64,000 bases of DNA from JBGPTK01 sp963797765 (GCA_963797765.1 CAWCQU010000003.1:434001-498000), one strand, 5' to 3'; shown: positions 40,918 to 49,732, numbered from the stretch's first letter. Numbers and translations are program-made. Notes: generated from the sequence alone by a model not told the origin.

Positions 40918-41646
40918 TTACTCCGCAACTTGCAATTCGATGGAGCTGCTCGAATCGAGCCGGGAGCCCGGCGCCGGCGATTGCGCGGCGATGACTCCAG
41001 CCACTAGTCCCGGCACGGATATCGGCGTTACCTTGGACACTTTCAGACCTGCCGAAGCCAGCTTCTGTTGTGCCTGCTGCAGCGTCATCCCAGTGAAGTT
41101 TGGCGTCACATAAGCCGCTGGCCGCTCCCCCAGCGAAACCAGCAAATCTACGTGAGGGCTGACGGCGTCCGATGTCCCCGGAGCCGGCTCCTGCTGCACC
41201 ACATAATCGGTTTCGTATTCTGGCAAGTAAACGCTGGAAAGTTCGCCCACCTGCATGCCGCCGCGCAGCAATTCAATGCGTGCCGCGCGCAGGCTTTTCT
41301 CGGTTAGGGGAGGGATGGTCACGCGCTGCGGCCCCAGGCTCAACACCACGTGCGCGCGCTGTCCTCGTTTCACCTTGATATCCGGCGGCGGGCTCTGCCG
41401 CACCACTGTGTCGACCGCGCCATCGCTGTATACGCGGTCGTCAATCTTCATGCTCAGCCCAGCGGATTGCAGAGCCGCCAGGGCGTCCTTGGCACTTTTG
41501 CCCGCCAGTTTGGGCATCTGTACCTCGCGGCCTTGGATAGCGAAGCGCATCGCTGTGATCGCGCTTAGAAACGCCACCGAAGCCAGCACAAAGATCAGCA
41601 GCGCCAGCCGCCCGAACCATTCCATCTTTTGCCGTAGCTGTTTCAT
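40918..41646 (-). CDS. PASTA domain-containing membrane protein
   Basis: About 242 residues with one transmembrane helix near the N-terminus (LALLIFVLASVAFLSAITAM). Three PASTA repeats follow outside (VQMPKLAGKSAKDALAAL; VTIPPLTEKSLRAARIEL; YVTPNFTGMTLQQAQQKL). PASTA domains bind peptidoglycan fragments in Ser/Thr kinases and PBPs. Here there is neither a kinase nor a transpeptidase domain, so it may be a stand-alone wall sensor or tether (inference). It sits between rsmB and rpe on the same strand, a spacing that suggests one operon. Confidence 0.9.
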   Translation of the reverse strand: MKQLRQKMEWFGRLALLIFVLASVAFLSAITAMRFAIQGREVQMPKLAGKSAKDALAALQSAGLSMKIDDRVYSDGAVDTVVRQSPPPDIKVKRGQRAHVVLSLGPQRVTIPPLTEKSLRAARIELLRGGMQVGELSSVYLPEYETDYVVQQEPAPGTSDAVSPHVDLLVSLGERPAAYVTPNFTGMTLQQAQQKLASAGLKVSKVTPISVPGLVAGVIAAQSPAPGSRLDSSSSIELQVAE

Positions 41647-41754
41647 GGGTCTCGCGCAGCCTAGCACGCCAAAGGTAAGCCTTCAACGCGTCAACTCGGA
41701 CATGTTCCGGGGAAGTCATCCGCGTTTCTCGAGGCATTGGATCGGTGCGTTCGG

Positions 41755-43140
41755 TTACCCCGCCCGTTTCTCCAGAATGCATGCATAAAAACCGTCCGTA
41801 TGCTGCTCCGGCGGAAATGTGCGAAACGCTCCCTGCGGATCAAACAAATTATCCGCCGCGACGCCTTCGGCTAGATAGCCCACGAGGCGAGCGGCTGATT
41901 CCGAGACAGGCGCTATCCGCACTTTGGAGCCACGCAGCACTTCCTCGACCACCCGCTCATTTTCCTCCGGTTCCAGCGAACAGGTGGAATACACCAATCG
42001 TCCGCCATCCGCCAGATGAGTGATCGCATTCTTAAGCAGCGCTACCTGCGTCTGGTGCAACTCGTTCAGGTCTTTTTCCGCAAGACGCCAGCGAATTTCC
42101 GGATTGCGCGCCAGCGTTCCGGTACCGGAGCAGGGCGCGTCCAGCAGAATCCGCTCAAACTTTTCCTGGAAGGGAAGAGCGAGCGTGGCATCGAGCGCCA
42201 CCGTTTTCACGTTTTGAATCCCCATTCTCTCGAGCCGTGCTTCCATTTCGCGCAGTCGGTGCGGATGCAAATCCGCGGCCAGAACGCTCCCCGTGGGACC
42301 GGCCGCGATTCCAAGTGCCGCCGTCTTTCCACCCGGCGCCGCGCATAGGTCCAGCACCGTTTGTCCCGCTTCCACTCCCAGCAGCAGCGGAACTGCCTGC
42401 GACGCCTCGTCCTGAATCGAAATTCCGCCTTCGCGAAAAACTTCCGTCCGTGCCGGACTTCCTCCGTGCGCCACAATCGCCTGTCGAAGCAGTCGCCCGG
42501 ATTCAATAATTAGTTTTTCAGTCTCCAACCGCTGAATAATTTCCGCGCGCCGCTCCTCCGGATGCACCGCCAACGCGATTCGCGGCGCCCGGTTATTCGA
42601 CTTGAGCAACGCCACCGTGCGCGACTCCCCAAAAACTTTCAGCCAGCGCTCCACCATCCAAGTTGGGTGCGAGTGTAAAATTCCAAGCCGCTCGCCCGGC
42701 GGCAAATCCTCCGGGAGCAAGCCCTCGAGATTTCCGTTCGCCACAATCGCCGGATCGCCCGCCGCCCGCCGCAACACCGCGTTCACCAGCGGAGCGGCCG
42801 AGGTTTTTCGCGCACCCTTCACCAATTCCACGGATTCGTTCACCGCTGCCCGCGACGGGATTCGCTCCAGAAATCGCAGTTGATAAATTCCGATCCGCAA
42901 CGCCAGCAAAACTTCCACATCGAATCCGCTCACCGGCTTCTTTGTAAATCGTTCCAGCAAAAAATCCAGAAGCCGCTGCCGCCGCAGAACGCCTAAAGTC
43001 AGTTCCGTAGCCAGGCCCGCGTCCTCCCGCTTCACGTGTTCCGCTAGCCGCGCGTGCAGCAGATCGGAAGCGAACGCGCCGCCTTCCTCCACCCGCCGCA
43101 GCACCTCAAACGCAATTTTCCGCGCAGCCGAAACACTCAT
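41755..43140 (-). CDS. rsmB: 16S rRNA (cytosine(967)-C(5))-methyltransferase RsmB
   Basis: SAM-dependent m5C methyltransferase. The N-terminal NusB-like RNA-binding domain (ARKIAFEVLRRVEEGGAFAS, RAAVNESVELVKGARKTSA) is followed by the Rossmann methyltransferase. That domain shows VLDLCAAPGGKTAALG, the Cys-containing ILLDAPCSGTGTLARNPEI and the nucleophile in LVYSTCSLEPEEN. It is intact at 461 residues. It follows fmt by position in the def-fmt-rsmB order common in bacteria, but two tandem paralogues are inserted between fmt and rsmB. A fragment of its own 5' end is duplicated at 44370-44480. Confidence 0.96.
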   Translation of the reverse strand: MSVSAARKIAFEVLRRVEEGGAFASDLLHARLAEHVKREDAGLATELTLGVLRRQRLLDFLLERFTKKPVSGFDVEVLLALRIGIYQLRFLERIPSRAAVNESVELVKGARKTSAAPLVNAVLRRAAGDPAIVANGNLEGLLPEDLPPGERLGILHSHPTWMVERWLKVFGESRTVALLKSNNRAPRIALAVHPEERRAEIIQRLETEKLIIESGRLLRQAIVAHGGSPARTEVFREGGISIQDEASQAVPLLLGVEAGQTVLDLCAAPGGKTAALGIAAGPTGSVLAADLHPHRLREMEARLERMGIQNVKTVALDATLALPFQEKFERILLDAPCSGTGTLARNPEIRWRLAEKDLNELHQTQVALLKNAITHLADGGRLVYSTCSLEPEENERVVEEVLRGSKVRIAPVSESAARLVGYLAEGVAADNLFDPQGAFRTFPPEQHTDGFYACILEKRAG

Positions 43141-43547
43141 CGCCGTTTATCAGAACACAATTTCAAACCAATGGGGAGAACAGAAGGGAATTCGACGAGA
43201 AAAATTGCGCAACCGAGCGAATCAGTTCCGCCAGTGAACAAACCTCAAAAATCAGAGCGGGCGACGCCTGGGATCGCATCCCAGATACACCGGCTCGCTC
43301 CACAAACATCCACCACCGCGATCAGCCTGTAGGGGCCGGCTTCAGCCGCGCCCGATTTTTGCTCTGCCGGCAAGCACTGGCCGGATTAGCTTAGGTGTCA
43401 TTCCGAACGAAGTGAGGAATCCGGAGTTGATATCAAATGCTTGAGTAACAGAGATTTTCTCCGTCGCTCATTAACCGTGCCCAATCGGTCAGAGACCGGC
43501 AATCAACTTTTTCCCCACCCTGTTCAGCCGCCCCGCACCGTTATTCC
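43141..43547. repeat. Intergenic region with family B and family C repeats
   Basis: No gene is seen. 43329-43353 is a GTAGGGGCCGGCTTCAGCCG palindrome almost identical to 44576-44602. 43397-43426 is a GTCATTCCGAACGAAGTGAG repeat (family C). The rest between rsmB and the downstream paralogue is unremarkable. Confidence 0.55.
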
Positions 43548-44309
43548 CTATTTTCCCGGCATGTAGCTCAAGTCCGGACGGTAGGTCTGGATCTCAGACC
43601 ACTGCTTGGCCACGGAGTCATCCAATGCCTTCGTCACCGCAGCCGCTTCGTGGCGCCCCAGGGCCTTTTCGAGCATCACGTCGAAGGATGGTTCCAGGTC
43701 CGCCATGCTGGCCCAATTGTCATGGGGGATGATGATGATGTAATGTGGCTGCTCGCCGCCGTTTACCAGGGAGAACCAACTGTAGTTCGTGGGCCAATTT
43801 GTTTTGTTGATGGCTTCCGTGATCCTCTTGAGGGCATAGTTGAACTCCGCATCGCCTCCCTGCTTCAATCTAAAGTTAATCACTTGCAGCATCTTGGGAG
43901 GAGTCAGGTCAGCCCGCGGCCGGCTGACGTCTTGTAACATCATCCAAACGCTGCCCTGGCTCGCACTCAGAAACGGCGCCAGATCCTTGTTTCCATCCGC
44001 ACCATCGGCGTCGCCCAGTTGGGCGTCCCAGGCATCCAACTCCTTAAAAGTGTGCCGGCGGGTTACGGAAACGTAGCTGCCCGTTCGCTCACCCGTATCG
44101 ATGGTCCAGGTTTCCCATCCCCAAGCGTCGCCGGACTTCCTGTGGAAATCCATGTGTTTCTTTCGCCCTTCTTCAAACTGCTGGGTCATCCCGGGTTTCG
44201 GCACCATCACGTAAAGCCGGACCAAACTTTCCGGCTTTTTCTCCTGCGCCAGAGCAGGTGTGCATAGCAACGAAGCCACCACGAGCAAAGTCATTCTGCA
44301 TCGATTCAT
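43548..44309 (-). CDS. Secreted protein of unknown function, tandem paralogue A
   Basis: I do not recognise a named family. The 253 residues begin with a signal peptide (TLLVVASLLCTPALAQ) and start six bases after GGAGG. The mature protein seems to hold two similar alpha/beta halves. The first is LVRLYVMVPKPGMTQQFEEG...WGWETWTIDTG. The second is LQVINFRLKQGGDAEFNYAL...YSWFSLVNGG...IIIIPHDNW. This is reminiscent of duplicated ABM-like dimeric alpha-beta barrels (inference). It is a close copy of the protein encoded at 44609-45373. The pair interrupts the usual fmt-rsmB neighbourhood. Confidence 0.7.
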   Translation of the reverse strand: MNRCRMTLLVVASLLCTPALAQEKKPESLVRLYVMVPKPGMTQQFEEGRKKHMDFHRKSGDAWGWETWTIDTGERTGSYVSVTRRHTFKELDAWDAQLGDADGADGNKDLAPFLSASQGSVWMMLQDVSRPRADLTPPKMLQVINFRLKQGGDAEFNYALKRITEAINKTNWPTNYSWFSLVNGGEQPHYIIIIPHDNWASMADLEPSFDVMLEKALGRHEAAAVTKALDDSVAKQWSEIQTYRPDLSYMPGK

Positions 44310-44369
44310 TTATTTCCTCCGTTGCGTGAATTGAATTACTCGAATTTGCGGCCCTTCGGACAGAGCCAT

Positions 44370-44480
44370 CCGCACCTGGAGCACTCCCACTGCAAGCTCG
44401 GTAGCCAGGCCTGAATCCTCCGGCTTTACTTTGTCCGTCAGCTGAGCGTGCGATAGATCGGAGGCGAACGCACCGATCCC
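44370..44480 (-). pseudogene. Fragment of rsmB 5' end left by tandem duplication
   Basis: On the minus strand this stretch reads GAFASDLSHAQLTDKV then KPEDSGLATELAVGVLQ. It matches RsmB residues about 21-54 (GAFASDLLHARLAEHV, KREDAGLATELTLGVLR). It has no start codon of its own and no continuation. To its left (44310-44370) the sequence instead resembles the upstream region of paralogue B, so a duplication junction lies near 44371. Confidence 0.8.
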
Positions 44481-44575
44481 AGCCGTCGAGCCTCTCTATA
44501 AAATCAAAGCGGGTGAGAGGTGGGGCTCAATATCACCTGCCCGTTGAACCCACCCGCTTAGCCGCGTCTCTCAAA

Positions 44576-44602
44576 TGTAGGGGCCGGCTTTAGCCGCGCC
44601 CT
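44576..44602. repeat. Palindromic repeat (GTAGGGGCCGGCTTTAGCCG), family B
   Basis: A copy of the element at 43329-43353, located just after the stop of paralogue B in the same relative place. It is followed by six T on the plus strand. Confidence 0.6.
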
Positions 44603-44608
44603 TTTTTG

Positions 44609-45373
44609 TTATTTTCCCGGCATGTAACTTAGATCCGGCCGGTAGGTCAGCATCTCAGACCACTGCTTGGCCACCGAATGATCGAACGACTTTGTCACGG
44701 CTTCCGCTTCGTGCCGTCCCAAAGCCTTCTCGAGCATCACGTCGAAAGAAGGTTCCAGGTCCGCCATGCTGGCCCAGTTGTCATGGGGGATGATCAGCAC
44801 ATAGTGCGGCTGTTCTCCTCCATTCACCAAATAGAACCAGGTAAAGTTCGCGGGCCAATTTGTTTTGTTGATGGCCTCCGTAACCTTCTTGATGCCGTAG
44901 TTGAATTCCTCATCGCCGCCTTGTTTCAACTGGAAGTGAATCACTTCCTGCATCTTGGGAGGAGCCATGCTAGCCCTCGGCCTGCTGACGTCAGGCATCA
45001 TCATCCACACGCTGCCCAGGCTCGCGCTAAGAAACGGCGTCATATTCTTGTTTCCATCCGCTCCGTCGGCGTCTCCCAGCTTGGCGTCCCAAGCGTCCAG
45101 ATCCTTCCAGGTGTGGCCGCCCGCCACGGAAACGTAGTTTCCCGTTCCTTCACCCGTTTCGATGGACCATGTTTCCCATCCCCACGTGTCTGCGGACTTC
45201 TTGTGGAAATCCATGTGCTTCTTTCGTCCTTCCTCGAATTGTTGCGTCATGCCCGGCTTCGGCACCATCACATAAACTCGGACCACACTTTCAGGTTTCT
45301 TTTCCTGTGCCAATGCCGGCAAGCAAAGCATCGAAACCACTACCGCGAGCAAAATCACTCTACATCGATTCAT
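44609..45373 (-). CDS. Secreted protein of unknown function, tandem paralogue B
   Basis: A 254-residue sister of the neighbouring paralogue. They share the signal peptide layout, the GGAGGAAATA ribosome-binding site, the KPGMTQQFEEGRKKHMDF segment and an identical end (TYRPDLSYMPGK). By eye about four residues in five are identical. Differences cluster in the middle (for example ATWGW versus DAWGW contexts). No function can be assigned. Both copies keep intact reading frames, which argues that both are used. Confidence 0.7.
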   Translation of the reverse strand: MNRCRVILLAVVVSMLCLPALAQEKKPESVVRVYVMVPKPGMTQQFEEGRKKHMDFHKKSADTWGWETWSIETGEGTGNYVSVAGGHTWKDLDAWDAKLGDADGADGNKNMTPFLSASLGSVWMMMPDVSRPRASMAPPKMQEVIHFQLKQGGDEEFNYGIKKVTEAINKTNWPANFTWFYLVNGGEQPHYVLIIPHDNWASMADLEPSFDVMLEKALGRHEAEAVTKSFDHSVAKQWSEMLTYRPDLSYMPGK

Positions 45374-45682
45374 CTATTTCCTCCGTTGCGTGAATTTGAG
45401 TTCTCGAACTTACGGCCGTGCAAGCGGAGCCATCCCCCTCGGGCCGTGTGGAAACGTGAAGTTTTGTTTAGCGTAAAAGTCGTTGGAGTCGGACAGCGCC
45501 TACAAGCTTCAGCGAGGCAGAGGCTATCGGTTGCCGTATATTAAGTCAAGCACGAACCTTTTTTCGGAACATTCGGCCTGGGGTGATTGTGGGCTTTGCT
45601 TAAATGACTGAGGGAGGGCACTGACGATCCTGCGGCCGGCAGGAGTGGGACTTGAATGTAGAAAGCCTTCCTCTTCCTCGAT
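45374..45682. other. Intergenic region between paralogue B and fmt
   Basis: The first 65 bases match the upstream region of paralogue A, marking the left end of the duplicated unit near 45437. The remainder shows no recognised gene or repeat. Confidence 0.45.
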
Positions 45683-46627
45683 TCAGACGCCGAATCGCTC
45701 GCCAGTCGCAAGGTGTGCGCCATTGGCAAAATCCCGCGCCGCCACGCGGTTTCGTCCTTCAATCCGCACCGCTTCCAGCTTCATCCAGGTATGCTCGCCG
45801 CAAGCCACGCGAATTTCCGATCCCACATCGATGATTCTTCCAGGCGGCGCGCCTCCCAGCGCTGAAACGTGCGGAACTGCCGGAAACGCCCACACGTGGC
45901 AGGAACTGCCGCGAAATTGCGTGAAGGTGCCCGGCCAGGGCTCCAGGCCTCGCATGTGGTTGTAAATTTTCTGGGCGTTCCAATTCCAGTCGATTCGCCC
46001 ATCTTCTTTTCGAAGCATGGGCGCCAGAGTGGCCTCCCAATTGTTTTGGAGCACAGGATTGATTTCGCCGTGATCGAACTTCGTCAGTGTTTCGATAATC
46101 AATGGCGCGCCGATTTCAGCCATTCGATGTGCCAGTTGGGGAGCAGTTTCCGCGGGACCGATTTGAATCTCCCGCCTCAACAGGGTTGGGCCGGTATCCA
46201 TCCCCTCATCGATTTGCATGGTGGTGAGCCCGGTGTGCATATCTCCGTTCATGATCGCCCAGTTGATGGGCGCGGCGCCGCGATAGTGAGGCAGCAGAGA
46301 TGCGTGTAGATTGATCCAGCCCAGGCGCGGTACTTCCAGCAGCGAGGCCGGGACAATTTGCCCATACGCAATAATCACCACCACATCTACCGCCGCTTTC
46401 TTGAAAAATTCGTGAGCGGAATCCGATCGGATTTTCTCTGGCTGGTAAACGTGAAGCCCTGCTTCAAGCGCCGCTTCCTTCACCGGCGAGCTGCCCGTTT
46501 TCTGGCCGCGCCCGCGCGGACGGTCCGGCTGCGTCACCACCGCTTCCACGGCGAATCCCGGCTCGGCGATCAGCCGCCGCAGCGACGGCACCGCGAATTC
46601 CGGCGTGCCGCAGAAAACAATTCGCAT
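45683..46627 (-). CDS. fmt: Methionyl-tRNA formyltransferase
   Basis: Formylates initiator Met-tRNA for translation start. Motifs are RIVFCGTPEFAVPSL, VTQPDRPRGRGQK, the catalytic block INLHASLLPHYRGAAPINW (Asn, His) and MQIDEGMDTGPTLLR. A C-terminal OB-like domain completes about 314 residues. The start is taken at the ATG that begins MRIVF. It follows def by 16 bases, the usual def-fmt arrangement. Confidence 0.97.
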   Translation of the reverse strand: MRIVFCGTPEFAVPSLRRLIAEPGFAVEAVVTQPDRPRGRGQKTGSSPVKEAALEAGLHVYQPEKIRSDSAHEFFKKAAVDVVVIIAYGQIVPASLLEVPRLGWINLHASLLPHYRGAAPINWAIMNGDMHTGLTTMQIDEGMDTGPTLLRREIQIGPAETAPQLAHRMAEIGAPLIIETLTKFDHGEINPVLQNNWEATLAPMLRKEDGRIDWNWNAQKIYNHMRGLEPWPGTFTQFRGSSCHVWAFPAVPHVSALGGAPPGRIIDVGSEIRVACGEHTWMKLEAVRIEGRNRVAARDFANGAHLATGERFGV

Positions 46628-46643
46628 GGCCACAGCGCGGAGC

Positions 46644-47153
46644 CTACCACTCCCCGGATTTTTTCAATTTGCGGATCTTTCGCTTGATCAGGTCGCGCTT
46701 CAACATGCTCAGGTGGGTGATAAAAAGAGTTCCATTCAGGTGATCGATCTCGTGGCAGAACGCGCGCGCCAGCAATCCTTCGCCGCGAATTTCGAATTCC
46801 TTGCCGCTGGCGTCCTGCGCGCTTACCGTGACGTATTGAGGCCGTTCCACGTAGCCGCGAAATCCCGGCAGCGAAAGGCATCCTTCTTCTTCCCGCTGTT
46901 CTCCTTCCACATGGGTGATGGTCGGATTCGCCAGCACGATTTTCGCCTCGGGATTTTTTCCGACGGTCACGTCCACCACCGCCAGCCGCACGCCGAGCCC
47001 GATTTGAGTGGCCGCCAACCCCACGCCCTGCGCCGCATACATCGATTCGAACATATCCGCTACAAGCTCGGCCAGCTTCTCATCGAATTTCTCCACCAGC
47101 TGCGTGGGAGTTTCCAGCACCGGAGCCCCGTATTTCACAATCGGATGAATCAT
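46644..47153 (-). CDS. def: Peptide deformylase
   Basis: Fe/Zn enzyme removing the formyl group from new proteins. All three family motifs are present: GVGLAATQIG, the Cys ligand in EEGCLSLPG and HEIDHLNG with the catalytic Glu. It has about 169 residues from the ATG at MIHPIVKYG, which has GGAAGGG just upstream; two upstream ATGs are less likely. It is the first gene of a def-fmt pair. Confidence 0.97.
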   Translation of the reverse strand: MIHPIVKYGAPVLETPTQLVEKFDEKLAELVADMFESMYAAQGVGLAATQIGLGVRLAVVDVTVGKNPEAKIVLANPTITHVEGEQREEEGCLSLPGFRGYVERPQYVTVSAQDASGKEFEIRGEGLLARAFCHEIDHLNGTLFITHLSMLKRDLIKRKIRKLKKSGEW

Positions 47154-47230
47154 CGTCCCTTCCATCGCATCTTCCAAATTTTCCGCTGTTTCTGAAACTT
47201 CCGATTCATGATTTGCGTCTTTGCCTTTTC

Positions 47231-47262
47231 TGTCGGCGATCTCTGCGCCTCTGCGGTAAAGT
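47231..47262 (-). repeat. Dispersed repeat, family A (minus orientation)
   Basis: CTCTGCGCCTCTGCGGTAAA core, between aroC and def on the minus strand. It would be transcribed if the genes form one operon. Confidence 0.65.
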
Positions 47263-47279
47263 TTTATCTCTTCTCCAAC

Positions 47280-48452
47280 CTAAAAGGCATCCAGTTGCCG
47301 TTGATACCCCTCAAAATTCCGCAGCGTCTCCTCAATCGAATCGCCCCCAAATTTCTCCAGCATCGCATCCGCCAGCACCGCCGCCACCATCGCCTCTCCC
47401 GCCACTCCCCCCGCCGGCACCACGCACACATCCGACCGTTCGTACGCCGCCTTCACTGCTTCCTTAGTCCTCAAATCCGCCGAAAGCAGCGGCCGCCGCA
47501 AAGTCGAAATCGGCTTCAGATATCCGCGCACCACCACGTCTTCACCGTTGGTAATTCCGCCTTCAATACCCCCCGCGCGGTTCGACGACCGCGCGAACCG
47601 TTTCGCCGCCGTATCATATCGGATTTCGTCCTGCACTTCCGATCCGTAACTCATCGCCGCCAGCACGCCGCTCCCAATTTCCACCGCCTTCACCGCCTGA
47701 ATCGACATCACCGCCCGCGCCAATCTCCCATCCAGCTTTTCGTCCCACTGCGCGTGGCTCCCCAGTCCTGCCACCGGAGTATGCGCCACCACTTCAAATA
47801 TCCCTCCCACCGAATCCCCGGCCCGAAGCACGTGATCCACTTCCGCTTTCATCTTTGCTTCCGTCGAAAGATCGACGCAGCGCAGCGGCGATTCTAAATT
47901 CGCGCAAATTGCTTCAATTTCATCCCACTCCGCCGCGCGTTCCAGCAGCACGTGCCCCACGGCGATCGAATGGCTCAGCACCTTTACTCCGAGTTCACGC
48001 AACAGCAATTTCGCCAGTGCCCCTGCCGCCGTCCGCGCCGCGGTTTCCCGCGCCGAGGCGCGCTCCAGCACATACCGCGCATCGTGAAAATTAAATTTCA
48101 GCGCTCCTGCCAAGTCGGCGTGCCCCGGCCGCGGCGCCGTCAGCGGACGCTGTGCATCCTCCGCCCCATCGGAATCTTCCACCGGCAGCGCTCGTTCCCA
48201 ATTTTGCCAATCCTTATTTTCAATCCGCAGCGCGATCGGCGCCCCAATGGTTTTTCCGTGCCGCACGCCCGCGAGAAAATCCACATGATCCTTCTCGATT
48301 CGCTGGCGTCCCCCGCGGCCATACCCCAACTGCCGCCGGTGCAATTCCGCATTCACATATTCCGCATCCACGGACAGGCCCGCCGGCAGCCCGGAAATCC
48401 ACGCAATCAGGGCCTGCCCGTGCGATTCGCCCGCCGTAACAAATCTCAGCAT
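47280..48452 (-). CDS. aroC: Chorismate synthase
   Basis: Last enzyme of the shikimate pathway, converting EPSP to chorismate with reduced FMN. Signatures are LRFVTAGESHGQALIAWISG, RRQLGYGRGGRQRIEKD, TAPRPGHADLAGALKF and the C-terminal RSSNRAGGIEGGITNGEDV. It has about 390 residues from MLRFV; eighteen upstream in-frame codons are not conserved-looking. It appears to be the promoter-proximal gene of the large minus-strand block. Confidence 0.97.
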   Translation of the reverse strand: MLRFVTAGESHGQALIAWISGLPAGLSVDAEYVNAELHRRQLGYGRGGRQRIEKDHVDFLAGVRHGKTIGAPIALRIENKDWQNWERALPVEDSDGAEDAQRPLTAPRPGHADLAGALKFNFHDARYVLERASARETAARTAAGALAKLLLRELGVKVLSHSIAVGHVLLERAAEWDEIEAICANLESPLRCVDLSTEAKMKAEVDHVLRAGDSVGGIFEVVAHTPVAGLGSHAQWDEKLDGRLARAVMSIQAVKAVEIGSGVLAAMSYGSEVQDEIRYDTAAKRFARSSNRAGGIEGGITNGEDVVVRGYLKPISTLRRPLLSADLRTKEAVKAAYERSDVCVVPAGGVAGEAMVAAVLADAMLEKFGGDSIEETLRNFEGYQRQLDAF

Positions 48453-48734
48453 AATTTCGTCAATCCGCGCCGCTTGCCTCGTGTGCACACACTCGTCCGG
48501 CCGCAACGCGGTAAACGGGGCATTCTACCGGACCCGTCGAGTGGCGTAAAGCAATCTGGTGGTGGGTCACTTTCCGGTTACCGCGTCAATCAGGACTTGA
48601 CGCGGAGCATATTCGCAGAATAATGGCCCTTCGGGTCACCATTCATTCCGATGCAGGCGTCAAGTCCGCCAACCAGAGGGTATCTCGCGACGAAATCATT
48701 CGGCCCGGTGCGAGATTCAAGGAGACTCCCGACG
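48453..48734. other. Intergenic region, divergent from aroC
   Basis: About 280 bases between aroC (minus) and the DUF1254 remnant (plus). Promoters for both must lie here, but I cannot assign boxes with confidence. Confidence 0.35.
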
Positions 48735-48977
48735 ATGCAAAAACATTTGCGCCGTGTGACCGTGCTCACTAGTTTCTTGTGCGCCGCGTACTACATCTCC
48801 CCATTCAGCATTCGTGCCCAATCGGTTTCGCCGCCTAAGATGGCGGCTGAAATACCGCCGAATATGACGGCTCCTAATTCTGTCGAGACATCGCTAGCTA
48901 CTTTGAGATGTTTCGACGGTTTACCATCGAAAGAAACTGTTGGAAAAGTCTGCGGCAACCAAAAGGCGCTCAAATGA
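48735..48977 (+). pseudogene. N-terminal remnant of a DUF1254-type secreted protein
   Basis: About 80 residues: a signal peptide (VTVLTSFLCAAYYISPFSIRA) followed by SVETSLATLRCFDGLPSKET and VGKV. This resembles the start of DUF1254 proteins, where the pattern VETRLGTLxFxDGFP...VYDNLDF leads into a domain of several hundred residues. Here the sequence ends after KVCGNQKALK. The stop overlaps the next gene's ATG (ATGA), so it could instead be a short functional leader-like ORF. Confidence 0.5.
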
Positions 48978-49732
48978 AATATTCTCTAGGGCGCTACGTT
49001 TATGGCTTGGCGGCGATCGGCTCCGGCATCTGTGCCTTGGTGTGGCATCGCTTCGACGCGCTTGGAAATATTGCTCACCGCGAGATTCTCACCTACATCG
49101 TTGCCACCATCGAAATCCTGGCAGGCGTAGCCGTTCTATGGCCGAGAACGGCCCGAGCCAGTGCTGTCGCAGTGGGTTCCATCTATTTCGCCTTCGCCTT
49201 GCTGGCGGTACCGATCATCATCAAACATCCGCTGGTCTACAATAACTTTGGCAACTTCTTCGAACAATTCTCATACGTCTCGGGGGCCATGATCCTATAT
49301 GCGTGTTCGGGTCCAATCGCCCCGGCTCGAACGGCAAGATTGGCTCAGATCGGGTACTACTCGTTCGGTATTTGTGTTGTCTCGTTCACACTGGAACAGC
49401 TTTTCTATCTCTCAGCAACAGCCAGTCTTGTTCCGAAATGGATTCCGCCTGGACAAATGTTCTGGGCGATAGCAACCACCGCCGCCTTTGCTCTTGCCGC
49501 CATCGCTTTACTCACGGGGTTCATGGCCCGCCTCGCCTCTCGATTGACCACGGCGATGCTCGTGGGTTTCGGGTTGCTGGTATGGTTGCCGGCGCTGTTT
49601 GCCAATCCCCATAGTTTTCCAAACTGGTCCGAAAGTACGGAGACTCTCGCGATCGCCGCGTCGGCGTGGATTGTCGCGGACTTTCTCGGCCACCGCCGCT
49701 CAGCAGAGTCTGCACCCGCGAGTCTGGGTTAG
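48974..49732 (+). CDS. DoxX-like polytopic membrane protein
   Basis: A 252-residue hydrophobic protein with about seven or eight helices (for example IVATIEILAGVAVLWP, AVGSIYFAFALLAVPIII, FWAIATTAAFALAAIALLTGF). The first 120 residues resemble DoxX-type proteins, including a conserved Trp/Arg pair near the first helix and a PLVYNN loop. No motif gives a reaction. It overlaps the preceding remnant by four bases. Confidence 0.6.
   Translation: MKYSLGRYVYGLAAIGSGICALVWHRFDALGNIAHREILTYIVATIEILAGVAVLWPRTARASAVAVGSIYFAFALLAVPIIIKHPLVYNNFGNFFEQFSYVSGAMILYACSGPIAPARTARLAQIGYYSFGICVVSFTLEQLFYLSATASLVPKWIPPGQMFWAIATTAAFALAAIALLTGFMARLASRLTTAMLVGFGLLVWLPALFANPHSFPNWSESTETLAIAASAWIVADFLGHRRSAESAPASLG

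Noticed and set aside
45541..45762. 73-residue minus-strand ORF upstream of paralogue B
   Set aside because: It overlaps the 3' end of fmt in another frame and has no ribosome-binding site or conserved pattern.
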